From a gamma proteobacterium IMCC1989 (GTDB lineage: Bacteria > Pseudomonadota > Gammaproteobacteria > Pseudomonadales > Cellvibrionaceae): a stretch of DNA of 50,126 nucleotides. Position 1 is the first letter of the stretch. Every line of letters starts with the position of its first letter. The notes under the pieces were generated by a model. It ran no database searches. It was not told where the DNA came from and was given only the letters and a program-made list of their open reading frames with translations. The stretch is taken from the NCBI GenBank assembly GCA_000209515.2, contig AEVK01000002.1, positions 1 through 50,126 of the forward strand, given 5' to 3'. Shown piece after piece: positions 35,977-46,393 of the stretch. Both the position numbers and the translations under genes were made by a program.

Positions 35977-38811
35977 TTATTTAACTGTTAATGCATCATT
36001 AATCAGTTGCTGTTGTTCTTCAAGGTGTAAAGACATATAACCACATGCTGGCGCAGCTGATGAAATGCGACCTGCATACTCAACCTTAACCGATGGATAC
36101 ACTTCTTCCATAGCACCTTCAATACGGTGTCTAATTTGGAACCAAGCCCCTTGGTTTCTTGGCTCTTCTTGACACCATGCAATTTGAGAAACATTGGTAT
36201 ATTTTGCTAACACATCAAGTAACTCTGCTTTAGGGAATGGGTAAAGCTGTTCCAAGCGCACTAAGGCAACATCGTCTTGCCCTGACTCCATACGTGCTTC
36301 TAGTAAGTGGTAATAAATCTTACCGCTACACAAGACCAACCTTTTAACCTTTTCGGGTTCAACTAGATCATCAGATAGCACATTGTGGAATTTACCTTCA
36401 GCCAGCTCTTCTAGTGATGATGTGGCTAATTTGTGACGTAAGATCCACTTAGGGCTCATAATCACCAACGGACGACGCATAGGACGAACCACTTGACGAC
36501 GTAAAATATGAAAAATTTGCGCAGGAGTGGTAGGAATACACACTTGGATATTATGCTCTGCGCACATTTGCATAAAGCGCTCTAAACGCGCAGACGAATG
36601 TTCAGGCCCTTGGCCTTCGTAACCGTGCGGCAGCAACATAGTAAGACCGCATAAGCGCCCCCACTTATGCTCACCACTAGTAATAAATTGGTCAATTACA
36701 ACTTGTGCGCCATTAGCAAAATCACCAAATTGCGCCTCCCAAATTACCAAAGTATCTGGCTTAGTCGTCGCGTAACCATACTCAAAAGCCAGTACAGCTT
36801 CTTCTGACAACAATGAGTCAAAGATTTTAAAATGACGCTGCCCTTCAAATAGGTTAGATAACGGGGTGTAACTTTCACCGTTTTCTTGGTTATGTAGTAC
36901 TGCGTGTCTGTGAGAAAAAGTACCACGCCCCACATCTTGTCCCGTTAAGCGAACGCCCGCACCTTCTTCAATAAGCGTTGCATAAGCCAGAGTTTCTGCC
37001 ATACCCCAATTAAGCGCTAAGTCGCCATTCGCCATTTTTCGACGATCCTGATAAATTTTATCAACTTGGCGCTGAACTTTTACGTCTTCAGGCACTTCGC
37101 ACATTTTATGTGCCAGCTGCTGTAGCTTTTCCATTGGAACACGAGTATCGCCTTCGGCTACCCAGTCGTGACCTAAATATGGAGTCCAATCAACAAACAA
37201 GGAACTATCCGGCTCACTAACTAAGCCATCAGCTACATGATCACCACGATCAAGAGACGCTCGGTAAGCCTTTGCCATCGTTGCAGATTCTTCCGCACTG
37301 ACAACACCTTCCGCAGCTAATTGCTCAGCATATTTGGTGCGGGTGGTTTTTAATTTTTTAATTACTTGGTACATCAACGGTTGCGTTGATGACGGCTCGT
37401 CGGTCTCATTATGACCACGACGTCGATAGCAGACTAAGTCGATCACTACATCTTTTTTAAATTCATAACGATAATCGACCGCTAGCTGAGTCACAAACAT
37501 GACTGCTTCTGGATCATCACCATTCACATGAAATATTGGCGCACCCACAAATTTAGCCACATCAGTACAATAATATGTCGAACGAGCATCATCTGGGTTA
37601 TTAGTGGTAAAACCCACTTGGTTATTAATCACAATATGCAGCGTACCACCAGTTTTGTAGGCACGCGTTTGTGACATTTGGAAAGTTTCAAAAACCACAC
37701 CTTGGCCGGAAAATGCTGCATCACCATGAATCGAGATAGGCACAACAATATCACCCGTAGTGTCCTTACGACGATCTTGGCGCGCACGTACAGAACCTAC
37801 AACAACAGGAGAAGCAATTTCCAAATGCGATGGGTTAAACGCCATTGCCATATGTAACTCGCCACCTGGGGTCATCACATTGGAAGAAAAGCCTTGGTGA
37901 TATTTAACATCACCAGAGGTATCTACTAATTTTTTCCCTTCGAATTCATCAAATAAGTCCGCTGGATTTTTACCAAAAATGTTCACTAATGTATTTAGGC
38001 GACCACGGTGAGCCATCCCTAATACAATTTCTTTTGCGCCATAAGTACCTGTGCGCTTAATAATACCGTCCAACATTGGAATCAGTGATTCGCCGCCTTC
38101 TAAACCAAATCGTTTAGTGCCGGGGTATTTACTATCTAAATGTTTTTCTAAGCCTTCTGCCGCACTTAATCGCTCTAAAATACTACGCTTAGTTGCAGAA
38201 GAGTAGCTTGGTCTGCCGCGCGCACTTTCCATGCGCTCTTGTAACCATTTTAATTCTGCAAGCTCAGTAATATGAGTAAACTCTGCACCAACAGAACCGC
38301 AATAAGTCGCTTCAAGCTCGCTGATAATTTCACGCAAGCTGGCATTATCTTTTCCGAAAAATAAATCACCTGTTGCAAACACATCATCTAAGTCAGCTGC
38401 ATCAAGGCCATGAAACTGTAAATCTAAATGTTCTAGTGAGGGAGCAGCCGTTAAGTTTAAAGGGTCTATTTTTGCCTTTAAATGTCCACCACGGCGGTAG
38501 TGCTGAATAAGCTGAGCTACTTGAATTTGCTTCGCATGCTCGTGTTGAATAACATCTGAGTCCGACGCTTCAATGGCTTGAAAGGCTCTATTTTTAACCA
38601 ACTCACGAAACTGTTCGCGAACAACTGAGTGTGCCGTATCTTGTCCACTACCGCTATTATTGCGTGGCAGTTGATCAAAGTAATTTCGCCACTCATCTGG
38701 AACACTATTCGAGTCGTACAAATATGCATCATACAACCCTTCTACATACGCTGCGTTACCGCCTGAAATATGGCCGGTACTCCAGAGTGCTTCCATCTGA
38801 CTTTCGTGCAT
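35977..38811 (-). CDS. sucA: 2-oxoglutarate dehydrogenase E1
   Basis: A 944-residue thiamine-diphosphate enzyme (E. coli 933) that decarboxylates 2-oxoglutarate and transfers the succinyl group to SucB lipoyl lysine. Visible landmarks: N-terminal E2-binding helix (YVEGLYDAYLYD), GMAHRGRLNTLVNIFGK, HGDAAFSGQGVVFETFQMS, the ThDP Gly-Asp region (FHVNGDDPEAV), RRGHNETDEPSSTQP and PHGYEGQGPEHSSARLERF. Lies 38 bases upstream of sucB. Confidence 0.97.
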   Translation of the reverse strand: MHESQMEALWSTGHISGGNAAYVEGLYDAYLYDSNSVPDEWRNYFDQLPRNNSGSGQDTAHSVVREQFRELVKNRAFQAIEASDSDVIQHEHAKQIQVAQLIQHYRRGGHLKAKIDPLNLTAAPSLEHLDLQFHGLDAADLDDVFATGDLFFGKDNASLREIISELEATYCGSVGAEFTHITELAELKWLQERMESARGRPSYSSATKRSILERLSAAEGLEKHLDSKYPGTKRFGLEGGESLIPMLDGIIKRTGTYGAKEIVLGMAHRGRLNTLVNIFGKNPADLFDEFEGKKLVDTSGDVKYHQGFSSNVMTPGGELHMAMAFNPSHLEIASPVVVGSVRARQDRRKDTTGDIVVPISIHGDAAFSGQGVVFETFQMSQTRAYKTGGTLHIVINNQVGFTTNNPDDARSTYYCTDVAKFVGAPIFHVNGDDPEAVMFVTQLAVDYRYEFKKDVVIDLVCYRRRGHNETDEPSSTQPLMYQVIKKLKTTRTKYAEQLAAEGVVSAEESATMAKAYRASLDRGDHVADGLVSEPDSSLFVDWTPYLGHDWVAEGDTRVPMEKLQQLAHKMCEVPEDVKVQRQVDKIYQDRRKMANGDLALNWGMAETLAYATLIEEGAGVRLTGQDVGRGTFSHRHAVLHNQENGESYTPLSNLFEGQRHFKIFDSLLSEEAVLAFEYGYATTKPDTLVIWEAQFGDFANGAQVVIDQFITSGEHKWGRLCGLTMLLPHGYEGQGPEHSSARLERFMQMCAEHNIQVCIPTTPAQIFHILRRQVVRPMRRPLVIMSPKWILRHKLATSSLEELAEGKFHNVLSDDLVEPEKVKRLVLCSGKIYYHLLEARMESGQDDVALVRLEQLYPFPKAELLDVLAKYTNVSQIAWCQEEPRNQGAWFQIRHRIEGAMEEVYPSVKVEYAGRISSAAPACGYMSLHLEEQQQLINDALTVK

Positions 38812-38894
38812 TTACTTACCCACTTATCGTTTGTGTCTACAGCTTATTGTAGACCTGTTGATGTTTTTTTACCGCCAACAAAAATCAGATACGG

Positions 38895-38931
38895 AAAAAG
38901 TAAATGCCTTTCATTCAAGCATTTACTTTTT
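38895..38931. terminator. Terminator-like hairpin between sdhB and sucA
   Basis: Thirteen-base arms AAAAAGTAAATGC / GCATTTACTTTTT with an 11-base loop, in the 153-base gap. The A and T runs are in the stem ends, so it could act in either direction as a weak terminator or as an mRNA-processing site. Confidence 0.6.
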
Positions 38932-38964
38932 TGTTAGCTCTATCTATTAATTAAAACTGTATTG

Positions 38965-39663
38965 CTACGACAACAGCATACTTCGTATGTGGCCAATAGC
39001 TTTGGTCGGATTCAAACCCTTAGGACATACCGACACACAGTTTTGAATACCATGACAGCGGAAGACACTAAAAGGATCGCGTAAATTATCTAAACGCTTA
39101 TCCGTTGCATTATCTCGGCTGTCTGCCAAAAAGCGGTAAGACTGTAACAGGCCTGCAGGACCAATAAACTTATCCGGATTCCACCAGAACGATGGGCAAC
39201 TAGTTGAACAACATGCACATAAAATACACTCATACAGGCCATCTAACTTTTCACGCTCTTCTGGTGATTGTAGACGCTCAATGCCTTGCACGGGTTCATC
39301 ATTTTGTAAAAATGGCTCAATCTTGCGATATTGCGCATAGAACTGGCTCATATCGATCACCAAATCACGAATCACCGGCAAACCGGGTAATGGGCGCAGC
39401 ACTAAAGTATCATTTTTCACACACTCTGATAGTGGTGTTATACACGCCAAACCATTTTTACCATTGATGTTCATACCATCAGAGCCACAAACGCCTTCAC
39501 GACATGAGCGACGGAAAACCAAGCCGTTATCTTGATTGGCTTTTAACAATTCTAAAATATCCAACACCATGTAATCTCGACCATTGGTCTCAATTTCAAA
39601 CATTTGCATATGTGGTGCTTGATCCGTTTCGGGGTTGTAACGATAGACTTCTACTTTCAACAT
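38965..39663 (-). CDS. sdhB: Succinate dehydrogenase iron-sulfur subunit
   Basis: A 232-residue subunit that passes electrons from SdhA FAD to quinone. [2Fe-2S] site CREGVCGSDGMNINGKNGLAC, [4Fe-4S] site CILCACCSTSC and [3Fe-4S] site CHGIQNCVSVCPKGLNP are all intact, including the FWW quinone-site region (SCPSFWW). Follows sdhA after 30 bases. The electron path to quinone is therefore preserved even though the anchor haem ligands appear absent. Confidence 0.97.
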   Translation of the reverse strand: MLKVEVYRYNPETDQAPHMQMFEIETNGRDYMVLDILELLKANQDNGLVFRRSCREGVCGSDGMNINGKNGLACITPLSECVKNDTLVLRPLPGLPVIRDLVIDMSQFYAQYRKIEPFLQNDEPVQGIERLQSPEEREKLDGLYECILCACCSTSCPSFWWNPDKFIGPAGLLQSYRFLADSRDNATDKRLDNLRDPFSVFRCHGIQNCVSVCPKGLNPTKAIGHIRSMLLS

Positions 39664-39693
39664 AATATCTCTCTCCGATGACTTTTTCCGAAA

Positions 39694-41460
39694 TTAATAG
39701 GTACGAGCCTTAGGCTCAAAAGTATCGACTGTAGTTGGATCAAAATTCACACCACGCTTAGTCACTTTTTTATCTACTGGGAAGTACATTGAGTGACATA
39801 ACCAGTTTTCATCATCACGCTCTTGGAAATCATCACGAGCATGTGCGCCACGAGATTCCGTACGAACTTCTGCAGGAATAGCCGTTGCTTCCGCCACTTC
39901 CAATAAATTCAATAACTCAAGTGCTTCAATACGCGCAGTATTAAACGTGTTGCTCTTATCCGTAAACGTCACATTGTTGATACGTTCACGTAAATCAGCT
40001 AATTTTTTAACACCCTCGGCCATATAATCACCACGACGGAATACGCCAAAGTGATTTTGCATCACTTGCTGCAACTCGGCACGCAAGACAGATGCTGACT
40101 CACCGCCAGTGTTAGAGTTGACACGATTCAAGTTTGCCATTGCTGCTTCGATATCGGCTTCCGTTGCATCACGGTGCTCAATACCTTCTTTCAATGCTTT
40201 TTCGATATGTAAGCCAGACGCACGACCAAATACCACTAGATCTAGTAACGAATTACCACCTAAGCGGTTAGCACCATGTACCGAGACACAAGCCGCTTCA
40301 CCACAAGCATACAAACCTTCAATCACGGTATCTACGCCATCTACTTGGGTTAGCGCTTGCCCATCAACATTGGTTGGAATACCCCCCATCATATAGTGAC
40401 AGGTTGGGATAACCGGAATAGGCTCTTTTACTGGGTCAACACCGGCAAATGTACGCGACAATTCAAGAATACCCGGCAAACGCTGATTGAGTGTTTCTTC
40501 ACCTAGGTGATCTAACTTCAACATGACGTGATCGCCATTTTCACCACAACCGCGACCTTCTAAAATCTCTAATACCATGGAACGTGCAACTACGTCACGA
40601 CCCGCAAGATCTTTCGCGTTTGGCGCATAACGTTCCATAAAACGTTCGCCATCTTTATTAATTAAGTAGCCACCTTCACCACGGCAACCTTCTGTGACTA
40701 GCGTACCCGCACCGTGAATACCGGTTGGGTGGAACTGCCACATTTCCATGTCTTGTACTGGATAACCCGCACGTAGTGCCATACCAATACCATCACCCGT
40801 ATTAATATGTGCATTGGTAGTAGATGCATAAATACGCCCTGCACCACCGGTGGCCACTACGGTAGCCTTTGATTTAATATGGACAACTTCACCATCTTCA
40901 ATATTGATCGCAATAACGCCAGTAACCACACCGTCTTGATTTTTCACAAGATCAACGGCATACCACTCATTAAAAAACACAGTGTTACTTTTTACATTAC
41001 CTTGATACAAGGTATGTAATAACGCATGGCCGGTACGGTCTGCAGCAGCACAAGTACGGGCCGCCTGACCACCTTTACCGAAGTCCTTAGATTGACCACC
41101 GAACGGACGCTGATAAATGCGGCCTTCTTCGGTACGAGAAAACGGCAGACCCATGTGCTCTAACTCAAAAACGGCTTCTGGCCCTACTGAACACATATAT
41201 TCAATTGCGTCTTGGTCACCAATGTAATCCGACCCCTTTACGGTATCGTACATGTGCCAGCGCCAATCATCATCTTTATCGGAGCTGCCAATCGCACAGG
41301 TAATACCACCTTGAGCAGAAACAGTGTGAGAGCGAGTAGGAAAAACCTTAGTAATTACCGCCGTTTTGAAACCAGACTGCGCCATCTGTAAAGCGGCGCG
41401 CATACCCGCACCACCACCACCAATGACTATACCGTCAAAGGAAACTGTTCTAATCGCCAT
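39694..41460 (-). CDS. sdhA: Succinate dehydrogenase flavoprotein subunit
   Basis: A 588-residue flavoprotein (E. coli 588) oxidising succinate to fumarate. FAD-binding [12 protein letters not shown], covalent FAD His in [10 protein letters not shown], active-site HPTGIHGAG, catalytic Arg region (ILSL-type [12 protein letters not shown]) and the MMGGIPTN motif are present. First gene of the TCA operon, with a GGAG-type box. Normally sdhC and sdhD would precede it; here the 1.17-kb gap upstream has no such genes. Confidence 0.97.
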   Translation of the reverse strand: MAIRTVSFDGIVIGGGGAGMRAALQMAQSGFKTAVITKVFPTRSHTVSAQGGITCAIGSSDKDDDWRWHMYDTVKGSDYIGDQDAIEYMCSVGPEAVFELEHMGLPFSRTEEGRIYQRPFGGQSKDFGKGGQAARTCAAADRTGHALLHTLYQGNVKSNTVFFNEWYAVDLVKNQDGVVTGVIAINIEDGEVVHIKSKATVVATGGAGRIYASTTNAHINTGDGIGMALRAGYPVQDMEMWQFHPTGIHGAGTLVTEGCRGEGGYLINKDGERFMERYAPNAKDLAGRDVVARSMVLEILEGRGCGENGDHVMLKLDHLGEETLNQRLPGILELSRTFAGVDPVKEPIPVIPTCHYMMGGIPTNVDGQALTQVDGVDTVIEGLYACGEAACVSVHGANRLGGNSLLDLVVFGRASGLHIEKALKEGIEHRDATEADIEAAMANLNRVNSNTGGESASVLRAELQQVMQNHFGVFRRGDYMAEGVKKLADLRERINNVTFTDKSNTFNTARIEALELLNLLEVAEATAIPAEVRTESRGAHARDDFQERDDENWLCHSMYFPVDKKVTKRGVNFDPTTVDTFEPKARTY

Positions 41461-42191
41461 AGGACCTACTCCAAGTAAAAAGCGTATGTATTGCGAAAAT
41501 ATTTACCGCCACACAGAGCGCATATAATTTTCTAACAAAATAAAGCAAGCCTGCTTCTACACGGTTGTGCAGCAACAAACTCAAAAAAACTGAAAAAAAG
41601 GAAAAAACATATCGTACATCATTCATTAGTACGGTAATTATGCGGTAATGGCTCACCGTAATATTAGCCCTGATGTTTTTCACTTCTAGAGATAACCTTC
41701 TTCGTCAAGGTGATTATTTATCTACCGCCAGACTTATAAAAAATGCGTAAAAACACCCATATCAAATAACGTGACCGCACAATCTTGATTGGTTAAGCAC
41801 GTATCAATTCAGCATAATTAGGCAATAAATCTATCTGCCGCAGTCATAAATACTATTGAGAATAGACAAGCTATACTATAAACGCCAGCACAGCTCTAAA
41901 TAACGGGCGCGATTATAGATTCAGCAACTCTAAAACACAAATAAAAAGGCCGATTAAATGCCCGAATTTAGGGGATTCATCAAGAAACCAACGGAATGAT
42001 TATTTTTCGATCAATGATGAACTACATTCATCGATTTTTTCGCGCTGTTGAATAACACGCTAATAATATTCACCTTATTTTTAACTCTACTCTCAACCTC
42101 AATTCCTCCTCAACTCTTCCTCATCTCCATCTCGCCACGACCCACAACTCATAAATATGGCAAATATTCATTATAAACATTAAACATACAC

Positions 42192-42206
42192 TGTAGTAAT
42201 ACTACA
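42192..42206. promoter_or_regulatory. HexR-like operator, copy 1
   Basis: TGTAGTAATACTACA, a perfect palindrome around the centre base, fits the HexR consensus TGTARTWWWAYTACA at every position as I recall it. It lies 426 bases upstream of the gltA start and 732 from sdhA. Confidence 0.6.
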
Positions 42207-42403
42207 AAACCTAAGCTCTCAGAGTGAGAAAAACAAATGCATCATCTTATGATGAATCACCTTAGTTGCTTAGGGGCACAGCATAAAACGCAGCTTTTTC
42301 ATGGATATAAAGCAAGGCCATTTAAGCTGAAGACTACTCATCCGTGCTGCGGATAAAATAATCATCTATAAAAAGGCTGCGGTATAATTTCGCCACATAA
42401 CGA

Positions 42404-42418
42404 GGTAGTATTACTACA
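42404..42418. promoter_or_regulatory. HexR-like operator, copy 2
   Basis: GGTAGTATTACTACA; its 13-base core is the exact inverse complement of the first copy and matches the HexR consensus at 14 of 15 positions. It lies 214 bases upstream of the gltA start, centre-to-centre 212 bp from copy 1. Confidence 0.6.
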
Positions 42419-42631
42419 TCTTCACATAAACAACCGTGAATATGATGAACAGTGCAAAAAACGGGTTTTATTCTATAATAAATAGCTAATTAGAGATTAT
42501 TCATCGAAGGCATATAACAGCAGTATATTTTTCGTACAAAACATTTGAACACTTTTTACAACCATTGTTAACGAATGCAGCCATACCATTATTTTTACAC
42601 CGCTGCGTTCAATAAGAAAACAGGAGTTTTT

Positions 42632-43915
42632 ATGAGTGACAAAACAGCCCAGCTTACTATTGACGGCAAAACATTCGATCTACCTATTTTATCTGGTTCT
42701 ACAGGCCCTGACGTAATTGACGTTCGCTCATTGGTGTCTGAAGGTTACTTCACGTTCGACCCGGGCTTTATGTCTACAGCCGCATGCGAATCGGCCATTA
42801 CCTATATTGATGGCGGCAAGGGCGTGTTACTACATCGTGGTTACCCTATAGAACAACTTGCTGCTAACTCTGACTTCCTAGAAACATGTTATCTACTGTT
42901 GCATGGCGAACTGCCAAATGTAGAAGAGCGCGAGAGTTTTAGAAATGACATCACCATGCATACCATGGTAAATGAAGCGATGGTTCGCTTGTTCCGCGGC
43001 TACCACCATGATGCCCATCCAATGGCAATGATGTGCGGCGCTATTGGCGCACTATCTGCGTTCTACCATGATTCATTAGATATCACGAATCCAGAACATC
43101 GCAGAATTTCTGCGATGCGCTTAATTGCAAAAATCCCAACACTGGCAGCTATGTGTTACAAACACCACATCGGCCAACCCTTCATGTATCCGAATAACTC
43201 ACTCTCTTATGCTGAGAACTTTTTATACATGATGTTTGGCACCCCTTGTGACGAGCCTAATATCAACCCTGTACTTGCTCGCGCGATGGACAAGATTTTC
43301 TTATTACATGCGGATCACGAACAAAACGCCTCAACCTCTACTGTGCGCTTAGCAGGCTCGTCAGGTGCCAACCCGTTCGCATGTATTGCATCAGGCGTTA
43401 CCGCTTTATGGGGGCCAGCTCATGGCGGTGCAAACGAAGCTGTATTAACCATGCTTGCGGAAATTGGTCATGTGGATAACATTGACAAGTTTGTTGCAAA
43501 AGCAAAAGACAAAAACGATCCATTCCGCTTAATGGGCTTTGGGCATCGCGTATATAAAAACTTCGACCCACGCGCAAAAGTCATGAAAGAAGCCTGTGAC
43601 GAAGTACTTGAAGAGCTCGGTTTAGAAAACGATCCTTTATTGGCGATTGCAAAACGCTTAGAACAAATAGCCTTAGAAGATCAATACTTCATCGATCGAA
43701 AACTATATCCAAATGTTGATTTCTACTCTGGCATTATTATGAAAGCCATCGGCATACCAACCAACATGTTTACGGTTATTTTTGCCACTGGTCGTACGGT
43801 AGGATGGATTGCTCACTGGGCAGAGATGATCGGAGAGAGCTACAAAATCGGTCGCCCTCGTCAACTTTACACAGGCTATACCACAAGAAACTATGTGGAA
43901 ATGGATAAGCGCTAA
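42632..43915 (+). CDS. gltA: Citrate synthase
   Basis: A 427-residue type II citrate synthase, same length as the NADH-sensitive E. coli hexamer, condensing acetyl-CoA and oxaloacetate. Catalytic residues are visible: His in [13 protein letters not shown], His in [14 protein letters not shown] and Asp in [10 protein letters not shown]. Starts [20 protein letters not shown] at the ATG 42632, preceded by a CAGGAG box; the frame is open 19 codons further upstream without conservation. Divergent from the sdh/suc operon and probably co-regulated with it. Confidence 0.97.
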   Translation: MSDKTAQLTIDGKTFDLPILSGSTGPDVIDVRSLVSEGYFTFDPGFMSTAACESAITYIDGGKGVLLHRGYPIEQLAANSDFLETCYLLLHGELPNVEERESFRNDITMHTMVNEAMVRLFRGYHHDAHPMAMMCGAIGALSAFYHDSLDITNPEHRRISAMRLIAKIPTLAAMCYKHHIGQPFMYPNNSLSYAENFLYMMFGTPCDEPNINPVLARAMDKIFLLHADHEQNASTSTVRLAGSSGANPFACIASGVTALWGPAHGGANEAVLTMLAEIGHVDNIDKFVAKAKDKNDPFRLMGFGHRVYKNFDPRAKVMKEACDEVLEELGLENDPLLAIAKRLEQIALEDQYFIDRKLYPNVDFYSGIIMKAIGIPTNMFTVIFATGRTVGWIAHWAEMIGESYKIGRPRQLYTGYTTRNYVEMDKR

Positions 43916-43954
43916 GTTAATAAGTGCTTTATAAGCTGAATAAAAAGTTCTAAT

Positions 43955-43987
43955 AAAAAGCCGCATTAAATATTGCGGCTTTTTATT
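43955..43987. terminator. Terminator after gltA
   Basis: AATAAAAAGCCGCA / TGCGGCTTTTTATT stem with a short AT loop; A and T runs allow function for gltA and for the convergent LapG gene. Confidence 0.9.
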
Positions 43988-44039
43988 ATCTACTGATTTT
44001 TTTAATCACTTTATTTCAGCACAAAAATCTAGCGTATGT

Positions 44040-44792
44040 TCACAGCAACTCTTTCCGCATTCTCTTATTTAAGCGCCCCCAACTAGGTAAACTTTTCGCA
44101 ATATTGTTACCAGACGCCATACGCTTAGTCGATTTTGCCAACCAAATTCCATCTCCATTAAACCCATAAACGGGCAATAAATCTGTGCGCTGTGACGCGG
44201 GCAAAATAGTGCGATTAATATTATCTAAAATAAGTGGTTCTGAACGCGGTGTAGGATAATAAGCCAATACCATATGCGCTAAATTCAACTCTAATGCTTT
44301 TACATAGGTAATACGCAATTTGTTGGTATCCATACCCATACCAATAAGAGAGAAATACTTCCCTATCGAAAAGTCCTCGCAATCACCAGCATAAGTCCCT
44401 AGAGTTTCGACGGGTGTAGCCCAATAATCCTCCACACCCCAATGATCTATATCCCACTTCCATTCGATTTGATTAAAATAATCATTAGCAAAACGCGTTA
44501 GCTCACCATCAGATGCCGATTCGCTACTCGCAAAACTATCTAAAGTTTGACTCCAACGAGCAATTCTATTTTTAGCTGTTTTCCCATAGGCTTTCTCAAT
44601 AGCAATAAGCGCCTTACCGTTAATATGACGATAACTTGGCGCTGCGTCTGCAATAGATGAAAACACGACTGCTGCCGACAAAAATATGCCATAAGTTTTA
44701 TTACAATATTGCACGCAGACTTTCCCAAAAAATTTATAAAAATCACTATTACCACTGAGTATAGACAAGCTATAAGAAGCTGCTATAACCAT
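44040..44792 (-). CDS. lapG: LapG-type periplasmic cysteine protease
   Basis: A 250-residue transglutaminase-like cysteine protease. Catalytic triad positions Cys138 (AGDCEDF), His173 (LAHMVLAYY) and Asp190 (LILDNIN) match LapG. Signal peptide about 33-51 (TYGIFLSAAVVFSSIADAA) after an unusually long N-terminus, so the true start may be later; the ATG at 44792 has a GGAGG box 14 bases upstream. In Pseudomonas, LapG cuts large adhesins such as LapA at the cell surface unless c-di-GMP-bound LapD sequesters it. Neither LapD nor a LapA-type adhesin is adjacent here. Confidence 0.85.
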   Translation of the reverse strand: MVIAASYSLSILSGNSDFYKFFGKVCVQYCNKTYGIFLSAAVVFSSIADAAPSYRHINGKALIAIEKAYGKTAKNRIARWSQTLDSFASSESASDGELTRFANDYFNQIEWKWDIDHWGVEDYWATPVETLGTYAGDCEDFSIGKYFSLIGMGMDTNKLRITYVKALELNLAHMVLAYYPTPRSEPLILDNINRTILPASQRTDLLPVYGFNGDGIWLAKSTKRMASGNNIAKSLPSWGRLNKRMRKELL

Positions 44793-45081
44793 CTGATCTT
44801 AAAAAACCTCCAACAAAAGAAATGATGCAAAACATCCAGCCAAATAAAAAATCCGTATATCCGTATAAACGTATAGTGGCGATTGCAATAGTGATTGAAC
44901 AAAGGCATTAGCGCCCTAAAAGTTTCCTTAAAGCTAGTTAGCGCTATTTTTGGGAATTGCTTTAGTGGTAATATTCTTAAGAGCATTCTTAAGCGTATCG
45001 TTAAGAGCATTACTACTAAACGCTAAGCTTTAGGCATATATAGCACGCCCCCACATCACGGCAGGATGAATACGAGACAGT

Positions 45082-45903
45082 ATGAAATTAATAGTATTTG
45101 ATTTAGATGGCACTTTACTTAACAACGTATCAAAAATTTCTTCTTTTACTCATGAAACATTGCAGCTACTGAAAAGAAATAACATTGCTTACACCGTAGC
45201 AACAGGTCGTACATTTGATTCTGGTCAAGCAATCATTCATGGATACGATTTTATGTTGCCTCATATTTACAGTAATGGCGTTATCATATGGGATCCGCAA
45301 AACAACTCGCTATCGTTAGATAATTGTTTAACGAGTGAAGAAGCACACTACATACTAGACACCACACTACTGCAAAAAATAACGCCGTTTATTTCTGCCA
45401 TTGACCAACAGCAACAACATTATATTTTTCATCCCACAATCACACACACGGCAGAAAAGCGTTTACTTGATATATTTAAACAACGAAAAAATATACGCGT
45501 ACTTCCCATCAAGCATATGCCAAAGGGAATTGATATCACTAATATCAGCATGATTGGTGATGGCAACGAAATAGATACCATTCAACAAGATATCAATACG
45601 CAAACACACCTTATCGCTTATTCTGGCCCTGCCATAGAAGGGCAAGGATTAAAGTGGATGGATATACATCACAGCAATGCCAACAAAGGCAGCGCCATCA
45701 AACAGCTGCGCGAACAACTAAAAGTGAGCGAGGTCATTTGCTTTGGTGATAGCGATAACGACTTAAGTATGTTTTCCGTCGCCGACGAGAGCTACGCCAC
45801 CGCCAATGCCAAAGCAGAAGTGAAAGCAGCAGCTACTGCGGTTATCGGTCACCACCACGAAGATGGAGTGGCATATTATTTACGCGAGCGATTTGCATTA
45901 TAA
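45082..45903 (+). CDS. Cof-type HAD phosphatase
   Basis: A 273-residue haloacid dehalogenase-fold phosphatase of the Cof/YidA group. Motif I DLDGTLLNN with the nucleophile Asp, motif II ATGRT, C2-type cap in the middle, motif III/IV GDSDNDLSMF near the C-terminus. It probably dephosphorylates sugar phosphates or flavin/PLP-type substrates; the substrate cannot be told from sequence. GAGACAG box before the ATG. Monocistronic between lapG (divergent) and the cupin (convergent). Confidence 0.9.
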   Translation: MKLIVFDLDGTLLNNVSKISSFTHETLQLLKRNNIAYTVATGRTFDSGQAIIHGYDFMLPHIYSNGVIIWDPQNNSLSLDNCLTSEEAHYILDTTLLQKITPFISAIDQQQQHYIFHPTITHTAEKRLLDIFKQRKNIRVLPIKHMPKGIDITNISMIGDGNEIDTIQQDINTQTHLIAYSGPAIEGQGLKWMDIHHSNANKGSAIKQLREQLKVSEVICFGDSDNDLSMFSVADESYATANAKAEVKAAATAVIGHHHEDGVAYYLRERFAL

Positions 45904-45963
45904 ATGGGCAAGAAGGGCTAGGAAGCAAAAAAGAGCTAACATGAGCTATGTTGATTATTAGAA

Positions 45964-46368
45964 CTATCGACGCTCTAATTTAAGATGTAATGCCGACAAG
46001 GGCGAACCACCCACAACTTCCGCTCTATGCCCGTGAATATTATCATCAAAGGTTTCACCTTCAGCTAAATAATCTTCTGCAACAAACATTTCACCAGCAG
46101 AAAAATCGCAGCTGTCACCATCACGCAAAACAATACGCAGCGTACCTGATAAAATAATTAATAGCGTCGGATCACCCGCCACATGAAAGCTCGATGTATA
46201 AGACGCGTCACTTGTCCGCAAACGAAAATTAACTGCCGACAATTGCTCCGACAACATTCTCTCCGGTGAACCAGCAAGCTCTACCTCTCGATGAGAGAAC
46301 ACAGACCGCCCTCGCCCATCATTATGCACACAACTTATACGTTTAATCGTTTTAGCGTCGTCAGCCAT
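45964..46368 (-). CDS. Cupin-fold protein, unknown substrate
   Basis: A 134-residue single-domain cupin: strands FHVAGDPTLLIILSGTLRIVLRDGDSCDFSAGEMFVAED show the cupin 2 core with GxL and PG-like turn (SAGE). The metal-binding His set is incomplete, with one His in SSFHVAGD and one in HGHRAEVV, so catalysis is uncertain. No signal peptide. It lies 26 bases downstream of the rhomboid gene on the same strand and may be cotranscribed with it. Confidence 0.75.
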   Translation of the reverse strand: MADDAKTIKRISCVHNDGRGRSVFSHREVELAGSPERMLSEQLSAVNFRLRTSDASYTSSFHVAGDPTLLIILSGTLRIVLRDGDSCDFSAGEMFVAEDYLAEGETFDDNIHGHRAEVVGGSPLSALHLKLERR

Positions 46369-46393
46369 ACCTTACTTACTCTTATTAACCTTA

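Larger units (their letters stand above)
41461..42631. other. 1171-bp divergent sdhA/gltA regulatory spacer
   Basis: Unusually long. No ORF worth calling; the only open frame near sdhA (about 77 codons at 41450-41683) has no anchor-subunit similarity that I can see. It must contain promoters for both gltA and the sdh/suc operon, and it contains two HexR-like palindromes at 42192-42206 and 42404-42418. This is where sdhCD would lie in the usual gene order. Confidence 0.7.

Noticed and set aside
41450-41683. A 77-codon minus-strand frame in front of sdhA as a possible sdhD relic
   Set aside because: Contains a hydrophobic stretch but no alignable SdhC/SdhD motif (no SILHR, no DY pair), and it overlaps the sdhA start.
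44783-45010. A 75-codon minus-strand frame just upstream of lapG
   Set aside because: Composition is erratic (many Phe, Arg, His), no ribosome-binding site, overlaps the lapG start and the divergent promoter region; likely chance.
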